Numbered from the stretch's first letter, positions 1-8,387 are shown. The stretch is DNA of 64,000 nt from Plantactinospora sp. BC1 (GCF_003030345.1 NZ_CP028158.1:1612001-1676000); one strand, 5' to 3'. The notes: generated from the sequence alone by a model not told the origin. A program made the numbers and translations.

Positions 1-317
1 TAGATCGGGAAGTCGTCGGGCGGGAAGATCTCGCAGAAGGTGACCGGGGTCGGCAGCCCGGGGACCGCGCTCACCCAGCGGTCGTCCACCCCGAAGTCGC
101 GCAGCGCGCGGTGCACGTACTCCCCGAAGGGGTCGGCGCCGGTCCGGGTCACCAGGGCCACCCGCCGGCCGTGCCGGGCCGCCGCCACGGCGACGTTGGT
201 GGCGCTGCCGCCGAGAAACTTTCCGAACGTCTCGACGTCGGGCAGCCGGGCGTTGGTCTGGAGTGGATAGATGTCCACCCCCACCCGCCCCATGCTGACC
301 ACCTCGAACGAGGTCAC
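1..317 (-). CDS. iolC: 5-dehydro-2-deoxygluconokinase-like PfkB sugar kinase (partial, N-terminal part)
   Basis: Only the first ~105 codons lie in the window; the rest runs off the left edge. The visible part reads as a PfkB/ribokinase-family kinase: SMGRVGVDIYPLQ near the N-terminus (residues 8-20) and the substrate-binding GGSATNVAVAAARHG stretch (about 37-51), followed by an RTGADPFGEY loop. The opening closely resembles IolC, which phosphorylates 5-dehydro-2-deoxygluconate in myo-inositol catabolism, so an inositol cluster may continue to the left. I chose the GTG at 317 because the protein then begins VTSFEVVSMGR, as in the family; an ATG at 293 is the alternative. No strong ribosome site is visible. 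Family call is firm; IolC rather than another PfkB kinase is likely, not proven. Confidence 0.8.
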   Translation of the reverse strand, partial: MTSFEVVSMGRVGVDIYPLQTNARLPDVETFGKFLGGSATNVAVAAARHGRRVALVTRTGADPFGEYVHRALRDFGVDDRWVSAVPGLPTPVTFCEIFPPDDFPI

Positions 318-396
318 CGAATCATGTAACCCCGGTACGTACCGGACGGTCAATATCTGGCGTACCCGCAGCGACGCCCGGGCGTGGCGCCCGCCC

Positions 397-433
397 GGCG
401 GGCCGTGCCCCGGCGCGCGGAGCACGGCCCGCC
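397..433 (-). terminator. Hairpin terminator after the methyltransferase gene
   Basis: Perfect 12-bp inverted repeat, GGCGGGCCGTGC at 397-408 and GCACGGCCCGCC at 422-433, with a 13-nt loop. It starts six bases past the methyltransferase stop codon. There is no T-tract, as is common for actinobacterial terminators. Confidence 0.7.
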
Positions 434-438
434 CGGCC

Positions 439-1185
439 TCAGCGGTCGATCAGCACGAAGACGCCCCAGCCCAGATATTCCCGCTGGTATCTGACGTGCC
501 GGGCCGGCGCCGTGTCGAGTTCCGCGCGCAGCTCGGCGTGCAGCTCGTCGTCGGGGTTCTCGTCGAGCCAGCGCCGGAGGTTGAGCCACTGCGCCGCGCC
601 GTAGCGGTCCCAGCCGTCCTGGTCGGCGAGGACCATCTCCACCACGTCGGCGCCGAGCGCGGCGAAGCGTTCGACCGTCTCGGGCAGCGGCAGGAAGTCG
701 TCCCGACTGGTCGCGTGGCAGGCCTCGACGCAGTCCTGGTCGACCGGCTCGCGCCGCCAGTACGGCTCGCCGACCAGCATCATCCCGCCGGGGCGGAGGC
801 TGCGCCGCAGGAGTGCGACGGTGCCGGGGACCCCGTCGCCGATCCAGGTGGCGCCGAGGCAGGCGGCGACGTCGACCGGGGTGTCGGCGACGTACCCGGA
901 GGCGTCGCCGTGCACGAACGCGACCCGGTCGGCGACGCCGAGTTCGGCGGCCCGGGTCTCGGCCTGGCCGAGGAACACCGTGCTGATGTCCACCCCGGTA
1001 CCGCCGACGCCGTGGTCGCGGGCCCAGGTGCAGAGCATCTCGCCGGAGCCGCAGGCCAGGTCGAGCAGTCGGGAGCCGGGCGGGAGCCGCAGCGCCTCGC
1101 CCAGGGTGGCGAGCTTGCGGCTGTCGAACGGGTTGTGGATGCGGTGGCCGCTCTCCCGGATGGTGAGGCTACGTGGTAGGTCCAC
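439..1185 (-). CDS. Class I SAM-dependent methyltransferase, substrate unknown
   Basis: 248 residues with a Rossmann methyltransferase fold. Motif I is LLDLACGSGEML (about residues 39-50), an acidic GVDIS follows as motif II, and GDASGYVADTPVDVAACLGAT gives the SAM-adenine and post-II region. RPGGMMLVGEPYW is the motif III strand. The substrate is not apparent; the LACGSGE class includes small-molecule and ubiquinone/sterol-type C- or O-methyltransferases. The GTG start is preceded on the minus strand by AAGGAA eight bases away. It is followed by a strong hairpin and its leader carries one arm of a 14-bp inverted repeat, so it looks like a separately controlled single-gene unit. Confidence 0.85.
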   Translation of the reverse strand: MDLPRSLTIRESGHRIHNPFDSRKLATLGEALRLPPGSRLLDLACGSGEMLCTWARDHGVGGTGVDISTVFLGQAETRAAELGVADRVAFVHGDASGYVADTPVDVAACLGATWIGDGVPGTVALLRRSLRPGGMMLVGEPYWRREPVDQDCVEACHATSRDDFLPLPETVERFAALGADVVEMVLADQDGWDRYGAAQWLNLRRWLDENPDDELHAELRAELDTAPARHVRYQREYLGWGVFVLIDR

Positions 1186-1199
1186 TTCTGATGTTCCTT

Positions 1200-1291
1200 A
1201 CGTGCGAAGAGGTCATGGGGGTTGCTGCGGTCGTCCCGGGGTTGGTGGTCGGGGCGGGCGGGACCCTCATGAAATGCACCTCTTCGCACGT
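1200..1291 (-). promoter_or_regulatory. Long-spaced 14-bp inverted repeat in the methyltransferase leader
   Basis: ACGTGCGAAGAGGT at 1200-1213 recurs as an exact reverse complement, ACCTCTTCGCACGT, at 1278-1291, 64 bases apart. The inner arm ends 14 bases before the methyltransferase GTG. In RNA the arms could pair into a long stem that holds the ribosome-site region close; in DNA they could be two protein-binding sites. Both readings are inference. Confidence 0.5.
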
Positions 1292-1354
1292 CGCATCGGT
1301 ACGGACGCGGCCGACGCTAGGTCGCTGGCCGCACGCCGTCCAGCGGTTTTCGGC

Positions 1355-1786
1355 TCACTTGGCGAAGATCTGCGACTCGTCCCGGAACGCCTTGAACTCC
1401 AGCGCATTGCCGGCCGGGTCGCGGAAGAACATCGTCCACTGCTCGCCCGGCTCGCCCGCGAACCGCAGGTACGGCTCGATCACGAACTCGGCGCCGGCGG
1501 CCCGGATCCGGTCCGCGAGGGCGTGGAAGTCGTCGACCGGCAGGATGAGCCCGAAGTGCGGCACCGGTACGTCGTGCCCGTCCACCGGGTTGCGTCCCGC
1601 GTCGGCCTGCCGGGCCGCCGGTACGACGTGGGTCACCACCTGGTGGCCGTAGAAGTCCCAGTCGACCCACGCCTGCGCGGAGCGTCCCTCGGCGAGGCCG
1701 AGCACCCCGCCGTAGAAGTCGCGGGCCCGCGCCAGGTCGTCGACCGGGATCGCCAGGTGGAAGGCGGGACGGGTGGCCACGGTCAT
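1355..1786 (-). CDS. VOC-superfamily (glyoxalase/bleomycin-resistance fold) protein
   Basis: 143 residues with the paired beta-alpha-beta-beta-beta modules of the vicinal oxygen chelate superfamily. The first module begins RPAFHLAIPVDDLARARDFY, offering the usual metal-ligand His, and the second ends DPAGNALEFKAF, offering the usual metal-ligand Glu. Such proteins are lyases, isomerases, dioxygenases or drug-binding resistance proteins; the sequence alone does not choose. The open frame extends upstream to 1837, but I start at ATG 1786 because GGAGAGGAG lies just before it and the protein then begins MTVATRPAFHL, as in the family. It follows pxpC on the same strand but is not clearly in that operon. 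Confidence 0.85.
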   Translation of the reverse strand: MTVATRPAFHLAIPVDDLARARDFYGGVLGLAEGRSAQAWVDWDFYGHQVVTHVVPAARQADAGRNPVDGHDVPVPHFGLILPVDDFHALADRIRAAGAEFVIEPYLRFAGEPGEQWTMFFRDPAGNALEFKAFRDESQIFAK

Positions 1787-1876
1787 CTTCTGCTCCTCTC
1801 CGCCGGGCAGGCCCGGCCTCTGCTGCCATCCAAGCATGATCTTCCCGGCGGGGCCGAGGTAAGGGGTGCCGGCCGC

Positions 1877-2773
1877 CTACGGCCGTTTCGGCGGCGGCCG
1901 GTGGCGGGGCTCGACGATCCGGAACCGTACCGGCTTGCCGGGTGCCGCCTGGGCGACCTGCGGGAGGTCGTCCGGGTGCAGTACCCCGATCACCGGGTAG
2001 CCGCCCATGGTCGGATGGTCGGCCAGGAAGATCACCGGCGAGCCGGCCGACGGTACCTGCACCGCGCCGAGCACCACCCCCTCGCTGCGCAGCTCCCCGC
2101 CGACCCGGCGGGGCAGCGCCGGCCCCTCCAGGCGTACCCCGATCCGGTTGCTGAGGGTGGAGACCCGGTAGCACTCGCTGCCGAGGATGCGTACCGCGTC
2201 GTCGGTGAACCAGTCCGCCCGGGGGCCGAGCAGGACCCGCAGGGTCAGCTCCTCGGCCAGGGTGCCGGTCGGGGCGACGTCGACCGGGCCGGGCGGCCCG
2301 GGTGGCTCGCCCAGCGGCAGCCGGTCCCCGGCGGCCAGCGGCGCGGGGCCGAGCCCGGAGAGCAGGTCGGTCGAGCGGCTGCCGAGGACCGGCGGTACCG
2401 CGATCCCACCGGCGAAGGCGAGATAGCTGCGCAGCCCGCGCCGGGCGGCGCGAACCTCGACCCGGGCTCCGGCCGGCACCGAGACCGGGGCCGACCAGCT
2501 CGCCGGCCGGCCGTCCACGGTGACCGGCGCCCAGGCTCCGGTCACCGCGACGGTGCCGGCCTGGCAGAACCGCACCGAGACACCCGTGACGGTCGTCTCG
2601 ATCGTCGCCGCCCCGGGCGGGTTGCCGACCAGCCGGTTCGCCAGCAGGTGCGCCGGCAGGTCGAGGGCGCCGGAACGCGGTACCCCGAGATGTGCGTGTC
2701 CGGGCCGGCCGAGGTCCTGCACGGTGCTGAGCGCGCCGGGCCGGAGGATCTCGACGAAACGTCCGCCGGTCAT
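1877..2773 (-). CDS. pxpC: 5-oxoprolinase subunit C (biotin-dependent carboxyltransferase family)
   Basis: 298 residues. The N-terminus EILRPGALSTVQDLGRPG and the segments VPRSGALD, SYLAFAGGI and ILGSECYRVS are characteristic of the PxpC/KipA (AHS2) family; the family C-terminus, HPTMGGYPVIGVL, is present. PxpA, PxpB and PxpC together hydrolyse 5-oxo-L-proline to L-glutamate at the expense of ATP in the cytoplasm. The ATG overlaps the pxpB stop by four bases (ATGA), so the two subunits are translationally coupled. The partner pxpA lies at the other end of the same leftward block, with a transporter in between, which ties uptake to hydrolysis. Length and motifs look intact. Confidence 0.93.
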   Translation of the reverse strand: MTGGRFVEILRPGALSTVQDLGRPGHAHLGVPRSGALDLPAHLLANRLVGNPPGAATIETTVTGVSVRFCQAGTVAVTGAWAPVTVDGRPASWSAPVSVPAGARVEVRAARRGLRSYLAFAGGIAVPPVLGSRSTDLLSGLGPAPLAAGDRLPLGEPPGPPGPVDVAPTGTLAEELTLRVLLGPRADWFTDDAVRILGSECYRVSTLSNRIGVRLEGPALPRRVGGELRSEGVVLGAVQVPSAGSPVIFLADHPTMGGYPVIGVLHPDDLPQVAQAAPGKPVRFRIVEPRHRPPPKRP

Positions 2774-3546
2774 GCCGGCGGCTCGCCGCGCCCGACACCG
2801 TGCGGCGCCCGCGCACCGCCCCGGCCGGTCCGCCCGCCGCGCCCGCCTGCGTCGGCGTCGGCGTCGGCGTCGACGGCCCCGTCGGCGTCGATGGCTCCGT
2901 CGGCGTCGACGGGCCGGAACCGGACCCGGGTGCCCGGGGTGAGCAGCGCGACCGGGTCCCGGTCCGGGTCGAAGAGGACCAGGTCGGTGCTGCCGAGCAG
3001 TTGCCAGCCGCCGGGCGAGTCCCGGGGATAGATCCCGGCGTAGCCGCCGGCCAGCGCGACCGAGCCGGCCGGCACCCGGGTCCGGGGCACCGAGCGCCGA
3101 GGCAGGTGGTAACGCTCCGGCAGGCCGGTCAGGTAACCGAAGCCGGGGGCGAAGCCGCAGAACGCGACCCGGTATTCCGGTGCGCTGTGGATCCGCCCCA
3201 CCTCCTGCTCGGCGACTCCCCAGTGCCGGGCCACCTCGGCCAGGTCGGCGCCGTCGTAGCGGACCGGTATCTCGACCAGCGGCCCGTCCGGCGGGCGGGC
3301 CGTGCCCGGCCGCCAGCCGGCGAGCCGCCGGGTCAGCTCCGCCGGATCGTCCAGCCCGTCGACGAGCACGGTGAGTTCACCGGGTACGACGTCCTGCACG
3401 CCGCCGAGTTCGCCCCGGTCCCGCCAGCGGTGCAGTCGTGCCACCAGCGCGGCGGTCTGCGCCGGCTCGGTCAGCTCGACCAGGAGCGCGCGCAGCCCCA
3501 CCGGAATGATCCGCACCGTCGCATCCGCCCCGTCGTACCGGCTCAC
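2770..3546 (-). CDS. pxpB: 5-oxoprolinase subunit B
   Basis: 258 residues of the PxpB/KipI (AHS1) family. Diagnostic segments are FCGFAPGFGYLTGLPE (about residues 130-145), VPAGSVALAGGYAGIYP and DSPGGWQLLGST. It forms the PxpBC module of ATP-dependent 5-oxoprolinase. Its ATG overlaps the livF-like gene by four bases and its stop overlaps pxpC, so transporter and enzyme are co-translated. The last ~45 residues are an unusual low-complexity tail, first Asp/Ala repeats encoded by a GTCGGCGTC-type repeat (about 2850-2920) and then Gly/Arg. Family members normally end near the preceding VRFRPV, so the tail looks like a local repeat expansion. Confidence 0.93.
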   Translation of the reverse strand: MSRYDGADATVRIIPVGLRALLVELTEPAQTAALVARLHRWRDRGELGGVQDVVPGELTVLVDGLDDPAELTRRLAGWRPGTARPPDGPLVEIPVRYDGADLAEVARHWGVAEQEVGRIHSAPEYRVAFCGFAPGFGYLTGLPERYHLPRRSVPRTRVPAGSVALAGGYAGIYPRDSPGGWQLLGSTDLVLFDPDRDPVALLTPGTRVRFRPVDADGAIDADGAVDADADADAGGRGGRTGRGGARAPHGVGRGEPPA

Positions 3547-4244
3547 AGCCCGAGGTACGAGCGGCGTACCTCGTCGGAGGCGGCCAGCTCGTCGGCCGGG
3601 CCGGCCATCACCACCTCGCCGGTCTGCAACACGTACGCCCGGTCGGCCAGCTCCAGCGCGGCCCGCAGGTTCTGCTCCACCAGCAGCATGGTGGTGCCGG
3701 CGCGGCGGATCTCGGCCAGCACCTCGAAGATCATTTTGGTGAACTTCGGTGAGATGCCGAGCGAGGGCTCGTCCAGCATCAGCAGCTTCGGCCGGCTCAT
3801 CAGCGCCCGGCCGAGCGCCACCATCTGCTGCTCGCCGCCGGAGAGCGTGCCGGCGCGCTGCCCGGCCCGCTCGGCGAGGACCGGGAAGAGGTCGTAGACC
3901 CGGGCCAGGTCCGCCTCCCGCTCCGTCGCGGTGCGGTGGTAGCCGCCGAGCAGCAGGTTCTGCAGCACCGTCTGGTGGCCGAAGAGCCGCCGTCCCTCCG
4001 GCACCAGCACCGCGCCCCGGCGGGCGATCCGGTACGCCGGCAGCCCGCTCACGTCCTCGTCGAGGAAGGTCACGCTGCCGCGTACCGGGCGGTGCAGTCC
4101 GGAGACCGCCGCCAGCAGGGTGCTCTTGCCGGCCCCGTTCGCGCCGACCAGCGCCACCAGTTCGCCGGCCTCGACCCGCAGGTCGACGCCGCGCAGCGCG
4201 ACGACCCCGGCGTAGTCCACGTGCAGATCCCGTACGGTCAGCAT
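3543..4244 (-). CDS. Branched-chain-amino-acid-type ABC importer, ATPase LivF, probably for 5-oxoproline
   Basis: 233 residues, a complete LivF-type ATPase: Walker A GANGAGKST (about 34-42), signature LSGGEQQ (about 135), Walker B LLMLDEP and the switch His region LLVEQN. It energises the LivH/LivM permease at the membrane. The start abuts the livG-like stop with no gap and its end overlaps pxpB by four bases. That coupling to 5-oxoprolinase subunits is the main reason to propose pyroglutamate, rather than Leu/Ile/Val, as cargo; the family itself transports many amino acids, amides and aromatic acids. Confidence 0.93.
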   Translation of the reverse strand: MLTVRDLHVDYAGVVALRGVDLRVEAGELVALVGANGAGKSTLLAAVSGLHRPVRGSVTFLDEDVSGLPAYRIARRGAVLVPEGRRLFGHQTVLQNLLLGGYHRTATEREADLARVYDLFPVLAERAGQRAGTLSGGEQQMVALGRALMSRPKLLMLDEPSLGISPKFTKMIFEVLAEIRRAGTTMLLVEQNLRAALELADRAYVLQTGEVVMAGPADELAASDEVRRSYLGL

Positions 4245-4967
4245 CTACAGCGCCTTCCCCAGGTACGCCTCGACCACCGTCGGGTCGTGCGCGACCTGCT
4301 CCGGGGTACCCTCGCTGATCTTCTGCCCGTAGTGCAGCACCACCACCCGATGGCAGAGCGGCATGATGACCTCCATTACGTGTTCCACCATCAGGATGGT
4401 GACGCCGCCCCGGTTGATGCCGCGGACGATCTCGACCGCCTCGCGCGCCTCGGTCGGGGTCAGTCCGGAGAGCACCTCGTCGAGGAGGAGCAGCTTCGGC
4501 TCGGTGGCCAGCGCCCGCCCCATCTCCAGCCGCTTCTTCCAGGCGGCGGTGAGCGACGCGGCCGGCGAGTCGAGCACCGGACCGAGCCCGGTCAGCTCGG
4601 CGACCTCGCCGGCCCGGCGCCGGGCGTCCCGCAGCCGGGGATGCCGGGCGAAGGCGGCCGTGGTGAGGTTGTCCAGCACGCTCATCGAGCCGAACACCCG
4701 CATCAGCTGGAAGGTCCGCCCCACCCCGGCCCGGGCGGCGCGGTGCGGCGGCCAGCCGGTGACGTCCCGGCCGTCGAACTCCAACCGGCCCGAGGTGGGC
4801 CGCTGGGCGCCGGCCACCATCGAGAAGAGCGTGCTCTTGCCGGCGCCGTTCGGCCCGATCAGCCCGACGATCGCGCCCTGCGCCACCTCGAAGCTGACGT
4901 CGCGGTTGGCCCAGAGGCCGCCGAACCGGCAGGAGAGGTTGTCGATCCTCAGCAGCGTTCCGGTCAT
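4245..4967 (-). CDS. Liv-type ABC importer, ATPase LivG
   Basis: 240 residues with Walker A GPNGAGKST near residue 37, Walker B LLLLDEV and the LivG-typical C-terminus TILMVEHVMEVIMPLCHRVVVL. The signature loop is weak: AAWKKRLEMGRAL stands where LSxGQQ(K/R)LE is usual, which occurs in some Liv-type ATPases. It pairs with the LivF-like subunit to drive the importer. There is no spacer between its stop codon and the livF start, and 19 bases separate it from livM, consistent with one leftward operon. Confidence 0.92.
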   Translation of the reverse strand: MTGTLLRIDNLSCRFGGLWANRDVSFEVAQGAIVGLIGPNGAGKSTLFSMVAGAQRPTSGRLEFDGRDVTGWPPHRAARAGVGRTFQLMRVFGSMSVLDNLTTAAFARHPRLRDARRRAGEVAELTGLGPVLDSPAASLTAAWKKRLEMGRALATEPKLLLLDEVLSGLTPTEAREAVEIVRGINRGGVTILMVEHVMEVIMPLCHRVVVLHYGQKISEGTPEQVAHDPTVVEAYLGKAL

Positions 4968-4986
4968 GGCGCCTCCTCGCGCGCGG

Positions 4987-6072
4987 TCATGCCTTCACCT
5001 CAGCAGATCCGGCCGGCTCCGCACCGGCTTTCCCGCCAGGGGTACGGCGCAGCCGCCGGCCGACCGGCGCCCAGAGCCGCTGCCCGATGGCGAGCAGGCC
5101 GCCCGGCTCGGTGATCGAGACGAGCACGATCAGCGCGCCGTAGAGCAGCAGGTCGATCGAGCGGCCGCTGCCGGAGAACTCCTGCCGGGTGACGTCCTGG
5201 ACGAAGACCAGTACCCAGGCGCCGAGCAGCGGCCCCCAGAACCGGCCGACCCCGCCGAGCACCGCCATCAGGGTGAACGACACCGACAGGTCCAGGCCGA
5301 GCCCGGAGGGCGGGTCGACGAAGAGGACGTACATCACGTAGTAGCCGCCGGCCAGCGCGGTGATCGCGCCGGAGAGCGCGGCGGCGGCGAGCTTGTAGCG
5401 GTGTACGTCGATTCCGACCGCCGCCGCGGCCTCCTGGTCGTCCCGGATCGCCCGGACGTAGTTGCCGGCCCGGCCGCGCAGGAAGAGCCAGACCGCCAGG
5501 GCGGCGAGGCAGAAGAAGCCGAGCGCCACGTAGTAGTACGGTCGCTTGTCCAGCAGCGAGAACTGGAGGTTGGCCAGCGAGGACTCGACGACCGGCAACT
5601 CCCAGCCGTTCGCCTGGCCGAGCCCGGGCAGGTTGGTGACCAGGATGAAGACGATCTCGGCGACCGCGATGGTGGCGATGGAGTAGTAGTGGTGCCGCAG
5701 CCGGAAGCAGGGCCAGCCGACGGCGGCGGCGAGCAGCGCGGCCAGCGGCAGCGAGAGCCCGATCGCCAGCCACGGCGACCAGCCCTGCCGGACCAGCAGC
5801 GCGGTGGTGTAGGCGCCGGTGCCGAAATAGAGCGCGTGCCCGAAGGAGATCTGCCCGGTGTAGCCGCCGAGCAGGTTCCAACCGGTCGCCGCGATCCCGA
5901 AGGTCAACGCCAGGATGCCGATGTTGTGTGCCGCCGAGTCCGCGAAGACCAGCGGGTACGCGGCCAGCACCGCCAGGATCAGCACGGCGGTACCCCAGGC
6001 CGGCAGCCGCCGGGCCGGTGAGGTGCCGAGCCGGGTCGGCGAGGGCCGGCGCAGTACGGTCGGGGCGCTCAT
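4987..6072 (-). CDS. Liv-type ABC importer, permease LivM
   Basis: 361 residues, strongly hydrophobic with about nine or ten membrane segments. It carries the family GGYTGQISFGHALYFGTGAY stretch (about residues 70-89) and the EAAAAVGIDVHRYKLAAAALSG coupling region (about 213-234) that contacts the ATPase. GAGGGGGGACG precedes the ATG as a strong ribosome site. It forms the substrate channel with the LivH-like protein. The first ~25 residues and the last ~30 are charged and cytoplasmic in character. Confidence 0.93.
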   Translation of the reverse strand: MSAPTVLRRPSPTRLGTSPARRLPAWGTAVLILAVLAAYPLVFADSAAHNIGILALTFGIAATGWNLLGGYTGQISFGHALYFGTGAYTTALLVRQGWSPWLAIGLSLPLAALLAAAVGWPCFRLRHHYYSIATIAVAEIVFILVTNLPGLGQANGWELPVVESSLANLQFSLLDKRPYYYVALGFFCLAALAVWLFLRGRAGNYVRAIRDDQEAAAAVGIDVHRYKLAAAALSGAITALAGGYYVMYVLFVDPPSGLGLDLSVSFTLMAVLGGVGRFWGPLLGAWVLVFVQDVTRQEFSGSGRSIDLLLYGALIVLVSITEPGGLLAIGQRLWAPVGRRLRRTPGGKAGAEPAGSAEVKA

Positions 6073-6094
6073 CGTCCCCCCTCGATCGGATTGG

Positions 6095-6955
6095 TCATCT
6101 GGTCCCCAGCAGTCCCTGCGGCCGTACCAGCACGACCACCAGATAGAGGGCGAGTGCGGCGGCGAGGGTGTAGCTCGGGGCGTAGAGCCCGACGACGCCC
6201 TGGGCGACTCCGACGAGCAGTCCGGCCAGGGCCGCCCCGGTGATGCTGCCGAAGCCGCCGAACGCGACCACCACGAAGGCCATCAGCACGAAACTCACCC
6301 CGGCGGTCGGTGAGGCGGAGTAGGAGTTCATCAGCAGCGCTCCGGCGACGCCGGTGGCCAGGCCGGCGATCACCCAGCAGAGGGCGTACATCCTGCGCGG
6401 GTCGATGCCCATCAGCGAGGCCGCCGCCGGGTCCTCCCCGGCGGCCCGTACGGCGCCGCCGAGCCGGGTCCGATTCATGAAGTACGCGACCGCGCCGGTG
6501 GCGAGCAGCGCGCCGACGGCCATGATGACCTGTGGCCCGCCGATCACCACCGGGCCGATCTCCCAGCGCAGCCCGGCGGCCCAGGGCCGGGGTACGGTCC
6601 GGGTGTTCGGGGTCCAGAGGAACTGGGCCAGTCCGCGCAGGAAGACCTGTAGTCCGAAGGTGACGATCACCTGGGCCAGCGGGGACTTGCCGAGCACCCG
6701 GCCGACCGCGCCGAAGTACATCAGCGCGCCGGTGAGCGCGATCGAGACCCCGGCGAGCGGGATGGAGAGCAGCGGGTCGAGGCCGAGCAGCGACCAGGCG
6801 AAGAACGAGGTGTACATGCCGAGCATGACCATCTCGCCGTGCGCGAAGTTGATCACGTCCATCACGCCGTAGATGAGGGTCAGGCCGACCGCGACCAGCG
6901 CGAAGACCGCGCCGATCAGCAGCCCGTTGACCACGGACTGGAGCAGGTCGGTCAT
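6095..6955 (-). CDS. Liv-type ABC importer, permease LivH
   Basis: 286 residues with about eight membrane segments. Family marks are LTLIYGVMDVINFAHGEMVM near the N-terminus and the EDPAAASLMGIDPRRMYALCWVIAG coupling helix in the middle. It is the second half of the permease and lies 22 bases upstream of livM on the same strand. A purine-rich GAGGGGG eight bases before the ATG fixes the start. Full length, no irregularity seen. Confidence 0.93.
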   Translation of the reverse strand: MTDLLQSVVNGLLIGAVFALVAVGLTLIYGVMDVINFAHGEMVMLGMYTSFFAWSLLGLDPLLSIPLAGVSIALTGALMYFGAVGRVLGKSPLAQVIVTFGLQVFLRGLAQFLWTPNTRTVPRPWAAGLRWEIGPVVIGGPQVIMAVGALLATGAVAYFMNRTRLGGAVRAAGEDPAAASLMGIDPRRMYALCWVIAGLATGVAGALLMNSYSASPTAGVSFVLMAFVVVAFGGFGSITGAALAGLLVGVAQGVVGLYAPSYTLAAALALYLVVVLVRPQGLLGTR

Positions 6956-6992
6956 GGCGCCGACCCCCTCGGCCGCCCGCCGGTCCGCCGGC

Positions 6993-8258
6993 TCACCGCT
7001 GTGCCTGGTTCATCGGCCAGATCGGCTGGACCGAGGAGAGGTCGGCCGGGAAGACCACCCGGTACTTCCCCTCGATCATCTGCTCGACCACCCCGGCGGC
7101 ACCGGTGTTCTGGCCCTTGTCGTCGAACGTGATCCCGGTCCACGGCATGATCGTCTTCTCGCCGGGGACGTTCAGCCCGCGCAGCGCGTCGCGGATCTTC
7201 GCCGGCTCGACCGACCTGGCGGTGTCGATCGCTTGCGCCAGCGTCAGTACGGCGGTGAAGGCCCGCGCGGAGTTCTCGGTCATCGGGGCGCCGTACCGCT
7301 GCTGGAACAGGTCCGCCACGGTCTTGGCCGCCGGCCGCTTCTCGGCGATCTCGCCGGACCAGGCCGCCCGGGTGGAGGCGCCGTTGGCGAGCGCGCCGAG
7401 CCCGGTGGCGAAGGCCGGGTCGGCGAATCCGGTGCCGTAGGCGAGCAGCGCCGGCGGGTAGTAGTCCAACTGGTCGAGCGTCTTCATCAGCTTGATCGCC
7501 GCGTCGGTGTAGGCGAGCACGAAGAGCACGTCCGGGTTCCTGCTCCGCACCTGCGCCACCTGGGAGCCGAGGTCGGCGGCGGTGGGGTCGAAGCCGACGT
7601 TGACGGTGACCGGCAGCCCGGCCTCGGCGGCGACCTTCTCGGTCACCCCGGCGCCGTCGTTGCCGAACTGGTCGTTGCTGTGGAAGACGCCGACCGAACG
7701 GATCTGGGCGCCGGCCGCCTGCCGGGCCTTCAGGTAGTCGAACATCGACCGGGCGAAGGTCTCGTCGGTCGGCCCGGTCCGGAAGAACCACTTCAGGCCC
7801 CGCTCGGTGAGCGCCACCGACGAGGACGCCTCGTTGACGAAGGGTACGCCGAGCCGCTCGGCCCGCTGGCTGGCGGTCAGCGTCACCCCGGACTGGTACG
7901 AGCCGATCACCGCGGCGACCTTCTCGCCGGTGACCAGCCGGTCGACCTCACCGGCACCGACCTCGGGCTTGCCCTGGGTGTCGCCGGTGATCAGCTTCAC
8001 CGGTGCGCCGCCCAGCCCGGGCAGTCCCTTGCCGGGCCCGAGCGGCAGGTCCAGCCCGGGATGGTCGTTGTTGACGACGTCCACGGCGAGTTCGGCACCG
8101 TGCAGTACGTCGGTGCCCTGGGTGGCGTTGGGGCCGCTGAGCGGCCAGAGACCGGCGAGCTTGACCTCGTCGGTGGCACCGGCGCCGTCGGATCCGCCAC
8201 AGCCGGCGAGCGCGGCGGCGAGGACGAGAGCGGCCGCGCCGCTGGTGATCCTGCGCAT
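6993..8258 (-). CDS. Substrate-binding lipoprotein of the Liv-type importer
   Basis: 421 residues, type I periplasmic-binding fold (LivJ/LivK, Peripla_BP_6). A signal peptide ends in the lipobox LAGC (about residue 19), so the protein should be lipid-anchored outside the membrane. The body begins EVKLAGLWPLSGPNATQG, the usual ligand-lobe start, and contains VAAVIGSYQSGVTL and FEVIGAP-like hinge regions. An upstream in-frame ATG at 8318 was rejected because it would bury the signal peptide; GAAAGG precedes the chosen ATG. Position between the secreted peptidase-like gene and the permeases, and coupling to pxpBC, suggest that it captures 5-oxoproline or pyroglutamyl compounds. Confidence 0.9.
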   Translation of the reverse strand: MRRITSGAAALVLAAALAGCGGSDGAGATDEVKLAGLWPLSGPNATQGTDVLHGAELAVDVVNNDHPGLDLPLGPGKGLPGLGGAPVKLITGDTQGKPEVGAGEVDRLVTGEKVAAVIGSYQSGVTLTASQRAERLGVPFVNEASSSVALTERGLKWFFRTGPTDETFARSMFDYLKARQAAGAQIRSVGVFHSNDQFGNDGAGVTEKVAAEAGLPVTVNVGFDPTAADLGSQVAQVRSRNPDVLFVLAYTDAAIKLMKTLDQLDYYPPALLAYGTGFADPAFATGLGALANGASTRAAWSGEIAEKRPAAKTVADLFQQRYGAPMTENSARAFTAVLTLAQAIDTARSVEPAKIRDALRGLNVPGEKTIMPWTGITFDDKGQNTGAAGVVEQMIEGKYRVVFPADLSSVQPIWPMNQAQR

Positions 8259-8342
8259 GGTCGAGCCTTTCTGGAGACGATGGCGAAGGCCCGGCGCCGT
8301 CCCGCTCGGGGCGCGCAACGGGGTCTTCGGGAGGCAGGTGTG

Positions 8343-8382
8343 CGGCCGGGCCCGGGGGTTGCCGGCACCCCGGGCCCGGCCG
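8343..8382 (-). terminator. Very strong hairpin between the peptidase-like gene and the binding-protein gene
   Basis: Perfect 15-bp stem, CGGCCGGGCCCGGGG at 8343-8357 and CCCCGGGCCCGGCCG at 8368-8382, loop of 10. It begins five bases after the peptidase-like stop. It may terminate or attenuate transcription, or protect an upstream mRNA end. Confidence 0.75.
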
Positions 8383-8387
8383 ACGAC

